Origin: Symsagittifera roscoffensis
Lineage: Eukaryota; Xenacoelomorpha; Acoela; Convolutidae
Length of the DNA stretch: 64,000 bases
Assembly (NCBI RefSeq): GCF_963678635.1
Contig: NC_087064.1
Span: forward strand, 927,726 to 991,725
Direction: 5' to 3'
Shown: positions 55,083-64,000 of the stretch, in pieces
Position numbering within the stretch: the first letter of the stretch is position 1
How the letters are laid out: each line of letters starts with the position of its first letter
Program-made: the position numbers and the translations under genes
The notes under the pieces: generated by a model
What the model was told of the DNA's origin: nothing
The model's input: the letters and a program-made list of their open reading frames with translations, nothing else
Databases searched by the model: none

Positions 55083-58000
55083 CTAAAAATTTCACCAAAA
55101 TTAGATCTCAGTTGTACATAAAATCTTGAACGTTTTGCAGGCGAAGTGTTTTTTTTTCTAATGGTTCAGTGAGGGCAACTTTTCCATTTTTTTTAAAGTT
55201 TCGTTGATTTATAAATCAATGTTTTTTTTCATAGATTTTAAATGACATTCCGATAAATCAAAGCATTGCATTGGAAGTCTTATTTTTGTTCAACCTTTTC
55301 GAAAGTGACCTTGAATTTTTTTAGTACTCTTTGCGGCCGGTCAACTAGTATTCAACTCGACCAGCAAAAAAAGTTTGAACCCGCATTTAAGGAAAGTGAA
55401 AACAAATCGATTATAATGGATTTTCATGGTCTATAAAGTTGTAAATATAATCGATACCCATGTTACGTTCAGACAACAAAATTGGACTAAAAATGGGTTT
55501 AAATAAATCGATTATAAGGGATGAAAAAAGTATTTTGTTGCCTCGAAAAACAGTAATATTATAATCCGTTTTTAATTGATTATAATTGATTTGTTTTCAC
55601 TTTTGTGGACACTGACAAGGAAACTCAATTATAATCGATTTTTGTTCATGGAACTCCAATGCGGGAAAACATCGATATATTGCAACTAGCAAAAATTTTA
55701 AGGTAATTTCCCAAGTCCAATCTTAATCCTTTCAATTTCAAATGGGTTCTTTCTTACCAAAAATGGGCTATCAGCACAGTTTGCGTCAACAGAAGCATAA
55801 TTTAAAGCATTACTTAAAGAAAAGCGACAACCCGCAGCAAAACATAAATCATTGAGTTGAACATATCACTGTAACTGCAATCTAGATTAGCATCAAACAC
55901 TAATTCACGCTTAGCATACCGCTCGTTTTGAATGCAGACTCAGCGGAACGAAGCATTGCAAAATATTTTTTCTTTACAACTTGTCGCGGAACAGCAAGCA
56001 AAACACCATTATTTCACATACAAGGCTGTGATCAAAGAAAACATGTAATTAAGCTTCGTACACAGTAGTTTTATACGAAAGAGGAGGCAAGGATGGGGGA
56101 TATTTTTCCAAAAACTTCAGCAGGAGATTGTCCCTCAATATTAGTGTGTATTATTGTTGGTCGAGCTTTATGCAGGGCGATTTACCGTTGTAACCTGTTG
56201 TCATTCAAGTTGACCCAAAAAAAACCCATTTCTTTTTTGTGGTGCTAGTTATCGGACAAGAAATTTGTTGAAAACGAAAATTGTTTAAAAGCTGCTCTTT
56301 TTGTTTGACACCGCTCCATTATCGACACATCATTTTTAGGCTAATTGGTAAATTAATTATCAGAAATGTCAATAATACCAGAACAACGAACATTTTATGA
56401 ATAATTTGAGTAATTTAATCAAGATTAAAAAAAAAACTTTAATCAAAAAACTTAATGAATATATTCAATTCATGCATATTTATTCATTTTCTTGATATTT
56501 TTTGACGATACTAATAATTGTTTTATCAATTAGCTTGTATAACCCAATTTAAGTCAATATTTTTCTCTTTTTCTGCTCATTCTGCTTTTTGCTCCGCCTC
56601 CCCAAATAGCCTTTAGACGATTCACGGTTTTCTTAAATGATACCAAAAATCTGATAGTTTATGCCCAAAAAAATATTCCCTCAAAGCTGAAACCAGTTTT
56701 TTGGCGAGGTTAAGCAGGTCAATTTTTATTTGGAAAAGGGAGGTGATTTGATTCAGTTTCTATTTTGCAGAGCAACATTTTTCTTAAGTTGAAATCATTT
56801 TTTGAAAAAAGTGTTTACAAAATTTTCATACTTCCCCAGACATCCGGAAATGCAGGCGTAGAAGTCAGACTGTCCATTTCTGAGTTGGAACAGATCGGTT
56901 CTGTTGTTCTCCAGTTCCAAGTTGTCCTCAATTTCCTCCCCAAAAGGCACAATGAGGAACACATCGAAAGTGTTGCTCCAGTACTGGGCAGTACTGATGA
57001 GCGTTCTGCACAAAGGTTGAATCAATTGGAAAAACTTCAGACTCCTCAAAACAAAATGGCTCCACAATAAACGAATCTATTTATTTATTTTTCCTTTTTT
57101 GTTACCAATAGTAACAGGCGCGCGGATCTAGGAAATTCTCGAGGGCGGGGGCGGATTTTCAAAAAATTTTTGAAAATTTTGTCGATTTTTTTCTAGATCG
57201 ACCAAATTTATTTTCTGAGCTCTCCCAAACCACTATAAAGACCCTGTTTTTGCCAAACTTTCTGCGCCGCAGGCAAAATTTTGAAAAACAGGTCAAAAAT
57301 AGCCTTTTTAGGCACTTTTTGGAAAATTTCGACCAAAAAATCGCGTTTTTTAGGAGCGCGCTCTTCCTCAAAACTAGTAAAGTTAGGTCAGTAATTTTAA
57401 GGTCAGTCTGCCAAAAATGGATATCTCAAAATAGTACAAAGGGGGGACCCTTTGGGTCGGCAGGGGGTTGAATTTTGTACGAAAGGGGTGGGGAATAGTT
57501 AGAGTTCTCAATAAACTATTTTCGTTTGGTCGTTTTTCAAATGTCGGGTAACTTTTTAAATGACAGTGAGCACTAGGGCACCATTTTTCTAAGTGCGATC
57601 AAAGATTCCGAAATTATTCGCTATTTTTGCCGACGTTTTTAGCTCGACTAAAAATTTTAAAAAATACCTGAGCTTCTTCTAAGCAAAAACAAGCAAAATG
57701 CCAATTCTAGGCACTTTTTCAAAAACGTTTGACCAAAAAATAAACTGTTTTTCTGGCGTACACTTCGAGTTATTTCGAGAAAACCTGATTTAGAAAAATA
57801 TTTGGACCAGGTTAATATCGATTTCTATTGGCTGAAGTGGACATCATGTCTCTCCAAAAGAGCGGGTGTACTTTTCTTATCTACTTTACCTGTACTCGTA
57901 AGTGCCGGTGTATATTTGCAGTCTGACATATTCCTGTTGGTCTGTGAGGGGTTCTCTGGCATAGAATTGGAGGTTGTGCAGTCCATCTGCCGACATCTCC

Positions 58001-60434
58001 AGATTGGCTTGCAAATTAGTTATGTGCGCGTCATCATCCATATTCTCATGTGTGTATTTGATCTCTGAGAAGTAGTACGCTATAAACAGAGCAAAAAGGT
58101 TTATATGATGACTGTTTCTTAATTTTTGGCGACTATTTTTCGACCATGCTGCAACTACTTTTTTGACCACCCCACGAATAATTTTCGAGCACGCCGCGAC
58201 TACTTTTCTGACCATCGTGATCGAGGTACAGTACTTCCAGGTTTTGTTCGAGACTTACAACACTGTCCAGACTATGGATTTTCGGTCGCGGAATTAACAT
58301 CGAAGAGACCGACCAAGTCGAAAAATAAGTCACGGACCTCGACCAAAGTAGCTGATATCGTCTATCAGACTATCGCAGCAAATTCGATCGTTCATCGCAC
58401 TGGCAAACTTGAGATTGAAATTGAAATCGAAATTATTAATGAAAATGTACTGATAAAGATTGATTTAACGGTAGCTCGTTGAGATGCATAAATCCATTAA
58501 GCGTGGCTTTAAATGGATTTTTACAGAAGAAAAAATCCATTTATGCAGCCTAAAACATCAATTAACATCAATTTAACAAGGTAGTGAAATCCGTCAAAAT
58601 CACTACGAAATCGATTTAATTTTTTGTAATGAAGATAAACTTTCATCAAAGCTACCTAGTGCAAGAGTCGCGCCCTGGTTGACCTCCATAGACCGAAAAT
58701 GATACTCAAACAATTCCATAAACTAAGTCTATGAAAAGATATTAGTCATACAAATTTCATACATTTTGCTTAAATGATGTCGTCGAATATACAAGGACTT
58801 TTTGTTGTTTTGGCATAAAATTTGGTACTAATAAAAATTCATACTAAATAAAAAAGAAAAACCTTTTTGTCAAAAAAAAGCTAACCATACAATTTTTTTA
58901 TATGGAAATTAAACGGTTAGCATTTTTTGATGACGACAACAAAATTTTGAAAACGAAAAGTTAATTTGAATTTATCCCAAACGTTTTTTTTTGTATTTTT
59001 TCACCCGCAAATCGAATTTTTCAAACAAACAATAATTTTTGAAAAAAAATCTGCATGCAAAATTGAATTTTTTGTCTGCATAACGTAGTCTTGGATGCAC
59101 TAAAGTTGGATTTTCTTCCTTTTCGATAACAACTTTTTTTACACACGCTAAAAAATCCTATGTTTTTGCATGGCGTGTTTATGTATACCTTGATCAATGT
59201 CTGATAATTTAAAAGTTCAAATTTTGAAAATAATCATCGTTGAAAACTTTTCCCAAAATTTAAAAGTGTATCGTATGTGTAATACAGCTCGATACAAATG
59301 CAATGTAAAAGCAAGACCGTCTAACTTTTGGTGAATCCAGCTTTGAGAAAACCAAGATCTTCGTCACTTGCGTTAGTTTACAAACATAATCCAAAAGTTT
59401 TCAGCAATCAAATTTAGAAAAAAAAATGATTTCTAGAAAAATACTCGTCATACACTTTTTGTGTCATTACGAGGCCAAACTGTGCATTCTCTGCATTGTA
59501 AGCGGAATCCGCAACAGTTCAAAATCAGTTTTGTTGCGGAATCCGCAACATTGCTACTTTTCTTTGATCTTCTATGCTGTTTTGGATTCCACAAACAAAT
59601 ACCTAAATCATTGTACCTCTCAAAATCGCTCCAAAAATATGCGAATTTGAGGAACATACAGACAAAAAAATGTGCTCCTATCCAGTGCACAGTTTGGCCT
59701 CGCAATGGTGAATGGAGTTGAATGGCAAGAAGTTTTTCATATATGGAAATTGTATGACATGAAGTTATGGTCAACCTGGAGACGAGGGTTTATAACGCAA
59801 ATTATTGAGTATAAGGGAAGCCTCTCTGATTTTTGGAAATCGAACGGTTATTGCGGCAATGAAAAATATAATCAAGCAAAATTTTATCAATTTACGTTGT
59901 CAATATCAATGTTCGAGGCGCATTTTGTCAAGCCCCATTTTGAATCAAACTTAATATTTTGTTTTTAGCCTTTGCTGCGTTTTCTGCATTAACTTGGTTG
60001 CAATCCTTTTCTTATCAGTGCGGGAACTGAATTTGAATGTTCTAAAAAGGGAAAACATGGATTCGCAGGTGTTATTTATCTGCCATAATTAGTCTTTCTT
60101 TCACTGATTTTCTGCAAGCTATTTTTCTTTAATAAAAAGCTGAATTTTATCGGTTTTCAATCAATACATGTTCAGCCCAAAAACATTTATGCACAAAATG
60201 AAATAACCAAAAAACTACTTTTAAATCATCACAGAGTTGTCATTTTCATGGTATAACTAGAATTTATACAGGTTAAACTGTCTAATATACTCAAAATAGG
60301 GTTTTCTGGTTTTCATTCATAGGATAAAGGCGCCAGTTATTAATACTCACGCTGTGGCTCGCATCTCTTGCTCGTGGGAACTCCTTGCTCACCCAGTTCC
60401 ATGTAGCCAACAGGGCATTTACACTCGAAACTAC
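54959..60434 (-). CDS. 3' part of an EGF-domain gene (last four exons), family unknown
   Basis: Minus-strand exons 60434-60351, 58079-57896, 57005-56832 and 55082-54959 all have AG/GT borders, and their phases fit without adjustment (566 nt in total). The first encodes the second half of an EGF module, GSFECKCPVGYMELGEQG then a third Cys, entering in phase 1 as EGF exons usually do. The next three give a domain of about 160 residues that I cannot name. It has a possible N-glycosylation site (NNRT) and the cysteine cluster C-x3-C-x8-C near the end. Upstream exons must lie beyond the satellite. Probably extracellular. Confidence 0.78.
55083..56831 (-). other. Intron of the EGF-domain gene
   Basis: No gene recognised. 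Two patches (about 55420-55460 and 55495-55665) repeat AATCGATTATAA-like words. Confidence 0.5.
56832..57005 (-). CDS. Exon 3 of the EGF-domain gene 3' part
   Basis: Acceptor CCTTTGTGCAG, donor GTATGA. Encodes TFDVFLIVPFGEEIEDNLEL, the NNRT sequon and CISGCLG. Confidence 0.8.
57121..57475 (+). repeat. Dispersed repeat R, copy 2
   Basis: Matches 33064-33405 along its length, including CGACCAAATT and TCTCAAAATAGTAC near the ends. It lies in the intron between exons 2 and 3 of the EGF-domain gene. A partial further copy may lie at 57625-57790. Confidence 0.8.
57896..58079 (-). CDS. Exon 2 of the EGF-domain gene 3' part
   Basis: Acceptor TGTTTATAG, donor GTACAG. Encodes YYFSEIKYTHENMDDDAH and a stretch ending YVRLQIYTGTYE, with alternating β-strand-like character. 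Confidence 0.78.
58080..60350 (-). other. Large intron of the EGF-domain gene
   Basis: No coding region supported. An open frame at 58126-58482 arises over imperfect GACTACTTTT...GACCA repeats and has no domain. An inverted pair, GTCATTACGAGGCCAAACTG (about 59463) and its near complement (about 59685), spans about 240 bp and resembles a foldback element. Confidence 0.45.
59461..59708. repeat. Short inverted repeat enclosing about 200 bp
   Basis: CATTACGAGGCCAAACTGTG near 59464 faces TGCACAGTTTGGCCTCGCAA near 59688. The enclosed DNA includes a local repeat GGAATCCGCAACA (59504 and 59538). Possibly a small foldback transposon. Confidence 0.5.
60351..60434 (-). CDS. EGF half-domain exon
   Basis: Acceptor GTTTAAG, donor GTGAGT. 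Encodes C-K-C-P-V-G-Y and the last EGF cysteine. Leaves in phase 1. Confidence 0.75.
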
Positions 60435-60744
60435 CTTAAACACATAATTGGTATGTGAGATTGCGAAATACAAGTAGGCCGATCAAAATTCACAGCTTGG
60501 TTATAGGGCGAAAGGGGAGAAAAAGGAAATCCGACTCATGTGCAGGTGTTATTGCTATCTACCGCCGACAATTATTCTTCTGAGAATAGTTAACACCAAA
60601 ACTTGCTTCAAGTCCATTATAAACGCTATAATGGTTGAATCACAGTGCAGGGGGTTGTAATTGTTTCTTACAGGGATAGGAGGAGGTAATAATGGGAAAG
60701 CCGTGTTAAGGTGATAATGAGCTACGAAATTACACTGAAAATTT
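60435..60744. other. Non-coding stretch before the satellite
   Basis: No feature recognised. An upstream exon encoding the first half of the EGF domain is not found here. Confidence 0.45.
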
Positions 60745-63700
60745 ATTATTGTTGAGATTCATATATGAGAAATCAAAGCAATTATACCTTCTAGATTGTT
60801 AGAGTTAGTAGAAGAATTTTGTTATTGTGGAGGTTCTTTTAAGCAATCAAAGCAATTACACATTATATTTCTAGGTTTTACATTTAGTGGTGCAAACTTG
60901 TTGTCGAGATACTTATGAGAAACCAAGGCATGTATACCTTCTAGGTTGTTAAAGTTAGTGGTGGAGCTTTTTTATTTGTGGAGGTTCTTATAAGTAATCA
61001 AAGCAGTTTTACCTTCTATGTTAATACAGATGATAGCAGAAATCTGTTGTTTTTGTTGAGTGTTTTCTGTGAGAAATCAAAGCAATTATACTTTATAACA
61101 TGTTATCGATAGTGATGAAAACCTGTTTTTGTTGAGATTCTTACGAGAAACCCAAGCAATCATACCTTCACATTGTTACAAATAGTGATGGAAAACTGTT
61201 CTTGGTAACAATTTCATGAGCAATCAAAGCATTTATACCTTAAGATTGTTAAAAATAATGTTGGAATTTTGTTGCTGTTGAGGTTCTTATAAGCAATAAA
61301 AGCAATTATACCTTCTAGGTTGTTACAGATAATGGAGGAAAATTGTTGTTGTTGAGATTCCCATAAGAAATTGGAGGAATTATACCGTCTAATTTGTTAA
61401 AGATAATGATGCAAAGCTGTTCTTATTGAAAATCTTATGAGAAACTGAAACAATTTTGTCTTCGACATTGTTACAGCTAGTGGTCGATTTTTGTTGCTGT
61501 GGCGGTTTTTATATGCAATCAAAGGAAATGTGCAATCTAGGTTTTACATTAAGTGGTGCAAACTTGTTGTTGTTGAGATCCTCATGAGAAACCAAAGCAA
61601 ATATACCTTCTAGATTGCTAAAGTTAGTGTAGGAATTTTGTTGCTGTGGATCTTCTTATCATCAGCAATCGATGCAATTATAACTTCGAGATTGTTACAG
61701 ATAGTTGTGGAATCCTGATGTTGTTCAGCTTTCACTGACAAATGAAAGCAATTATAGGGGTGCAAACTATTTGTTTTTTTTAAATCATAAGAAACCAAAG
61801 CAATTAAGCTTTCTAGACTATTACAGTTAAAGGAAGAAACTTGTTATTGTGGAGGTTCATATAAGCAATCAGAAGAATTATGCCTTCTAGGTTGTTTAGG
61901 ATAGTGGTGGAAACCTTTTATTGCTAAGATTTCTTTGAGAACTTAACGCAATTATAACTTCTAACTTGTTAATGAGTGATGGAAACATTTTGATGAGGTT
62001 TTTATGCGACATCAAAAAAATTATACCTCATACAGTGTTACGATTAGTGGTGGATTTTTTTTTTGTTTTTGAGGTTCTTATAAGCAATCAAAGTGATTAT
62101 AACTTTTAGATTGTTTCAATTGGTGATTCAAATTGTTTGTTTTTGTTGAGATACTTATGAGAAACCAAAAAAATTAAAGTTTCTAGATTTTTACAGCTAG
62201 TTATGGAATTTTGTTGCTGTGGAGGTTCTTACAAGAAATCAAAGCAGTTATACCTTCTAGGTTGTTTCAGATAGTGGTGGAAACATGTTGTTGTTGAAAT
62301 TTTTATGAGAAATTTTAGTGGTGGATTTTTAAACCTTGTAGGTTGTTACAGAGAATGGTGGAAACCTGCTGTGGTTACATTTTTTTTAAGAGAACGCGAA
62401 GCAATTATACCTGGTTGTGGAAGGTAATGGAGTAATGGAGTAACTAAAAAATGGAAACCTGTTCTCGTTGAGGTTCTGATGCGAAACCAAAACAGTTATT
62501 CCTAATGCATTGTTACTGTTGGTGGTGGAGTTTTTTGGTTGTGGAGGTTCTTATATTCAATCAAAACAATTATACCTTCTAGGTTGTTAAAGTTAGTGGT
62601 GCAAATTATTTGTTTCTGTTGAGATACTTATGAGAAACCAAAGCAATTAGACTTTCTAAATTTTTACACTTAGTGAATAAGCAATCAAAGCAACTATACC
62701 TTCTAAGTTGTTTCACATAGTAGTGGAAACCTGTTTTTGTTAAAAATTTTATGAAAAAGATTCATATTGGAATTTTAAACTTTCTAAACTGTTACAAAAG
62801 TTTGTTGAAACCTGTTATTATAAGAAACTTTATGATAGATTTTAGTGGTGGATTGTTATATCTTCTAGATTGTTACAGTTAGTGGTGGAAGTTTGTTAAT
62901 TGGAGATTCTTATAAGCAATCAATGCAATTTTTACTTTCTTTATTTAGATAGTGGTAGAAACTTGTTTTCGTTGAGATCTCGATGAGAATTCAGAGCAAG
63001 TATACCTTCTAAATTGCTACAGATAGTGACTGGAAACTGTTTTTTCTGAGATTTTTATGAAAAATCAAAGCAATTGCACCCTTCAGATTGTTAAAGTTAC
63101 AGGTGGAAACCTATTGTTGATGAGATTTTGATGAGAAATCTTAGTGGTGGAATTTTATAACTTCTAGATTGTTATAGATAGCAGTGGAAACTTGTTGTTG
63201 AAAATTTTTTATGAGATATTTTAATGGTGGATTTTAATACCTTCTAGATTGTTACCAATAGTGGTGGAAACTTGTTATTGTTGGGATTCCTATGAGAAAT
63301 TGGAGGAGTCATACCGTCTAACTTGTTACAGATAAGGATTGACACCTGTTCTTGTTGAGATTCTTATGAGAAACCGAAGCAATTTTATCTTCTGCATTGT
63401 TACAGCTATTAGTCGACGTTTGTTGGTTTGGCGGTTCTTATTAGCAATCAAAGCAAATTATCAATCTAGGTTTTACATTTAGTGGTGCAAATTTGTTGTT
63501 GATGAGATACTTATGAGAAACCAAAGCAAATATACCTTCTAGACTGCGAAAGTTAATGTTGGAATTTTGTTGCTGTGGATCTTTTTAGCATCAGCAATCG
63601 ATGCAATTATAACTTCGAGATTGTTACAGATAGTTGTGGAAACCTGATGTTGTTCAGATTTCACTGACAAATGAAAGCAATTATAACTTCCAAATTAATC

Positions 63701-64000
63701 CAGATATTGCTGGAAAAATGTTGTTGTTGAGATTCTCATGAGAATTAAAGCAATTAGACTTTCTAGATTGTTAAAATTAGTCATGGAGTTTTGTTGTTGC
63801 CGAGATTCTTATAAGCAATCAAAGCGATTATATTTTCTAGGTTGTTGAAGAAAGTGATCTAAATCTGTTCTTCTTGAGATACTTATGAGAAAACAAAGCA
63901 ATTATACCTTCTAGATTGTTACAGTTGGTGGTAGAGTTTGTTTTTTTTGGAGGTTCGTATAAGCAATCACAGTAAATATACCTTCTAAGTTGTTTTAGAT
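60745..64000. repeat. Satellite array, 74-75-bp monomer, about 44 copies, continuing past the window
   Basis: Diverged monomers with the core CAAAGCAATTATACCTTCTA and G(A/G)TTGTTACAG. Two monomer types recur: one with GAGATTCTTATGAGAAACC, the other with GAGGTTCTTATAAGCAATC. A block of about 400 bp around 61350-61755 recurs at 63279-63684 with an offset of exactly 1,929 bp at two checked points, that is 26 monomers, showing a higher-order repeat. No coding capacity. Confidence 0.92.

Noticed and set aside
58126-58482. 118-codon plus-strand frame
   Set aside because: Composed of short imperfect repeats and an Ile/Glu run, lying within an intron of the EGF-domain gene, with no recognisable domain.
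60745-64000. CRISPR-like regular spacing
   Set aside because: The host is a eukaryote, the monomers are homologous along their full length, and there are no unique spacers. It is a satellite array.

Overview
This 64 kb window is AT-rich, intron-bearing nuclear DNA from an animal, most likely a non-vertebrate and plausibly a marine invertebrate. The evidence is a spliced TRAPPC12 homologue, an EGF-domain gene with phase-matched exons, and many non-LTR and Ty3/Gypsy-type retroelements. A species cannot be named from the sequence alone. Only two host genes can be supported. The rest is transposon-derived, repetitive or unassigned.

Layout. (1) 1-9.2 kb, minus strand: a decayed Ty3/Gypsy-type element whose gag region occurs twice almost identically (1-2780 and 6387-9165). 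Its pol runs from protease to RNase H, then joins a second gag before any integrase. (2) 9.2-13.3 kb: a 375-bp repeat pair, a 25-bp minisatellite and unassigned DNA. (3) 13.3-20.5 kb, minus strand: two related non-LTR elements (B at 13.3-16.4 kb, A at 16.9-20.5 kb). Each has a PHD finger, a reverse transcriptase with an unusual GTTQGD motif, and a C-terminal zinc plus PD-(D/E)xK-like nuclease. A also has an SGNH-hydrolase frame upstream of its PHD frame. (4) 20.75-20.95 kb: a terminal-inverted-repeat element. (5) 21.5-25.94 kb, plus strand: a CR1-like LINE (C) with an SGNH-like frame, a PHD ORF1, an APE endonuclease, RT and a TTA-repeat tail.

(6) 26.6-41.6 kb, plus strand: TRAPPC12, reconstructed here as eight exons whose phases all match (about 760 codons). 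It is a subunit of the TRAPP III tethering complex. Its introns carry a recurrent ancient repeat, a 210-bp inverted repeat, a 374-bp tandem duplication, a MITE candidate and repeat family R. (7) 42.3-44.6 kb, plus: a 5'-truncated LINE (D). (8) 44.6-48.8 kb: mostly unassigned, with a probable integrase remnant. (9) 48,863-54,805, minus: a complete but frameshifted Ty3/Gypsy-type element (E) with LTRs of 214 and 196 bp, nested inside a copy of repeat R. (10) 54.96-60.43 kb, minus: the last four exons of a gene ending in an EGF half-domain and an unidentified cysteine-containing C-terminal domain. (11) 60.75-64.0 kb: a 74-75-bp satellite array with a 1,929-bp higher-order repeat.

The retroelements share protein modules: SGNH hydrolase and PHD finger occur both in the APE-type LINE C and in the nuclease-type element A, which lie head to head about 1 kb apart. 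TRAPPC12 and the EGF-domain gene are independent host genes on opposite strands.
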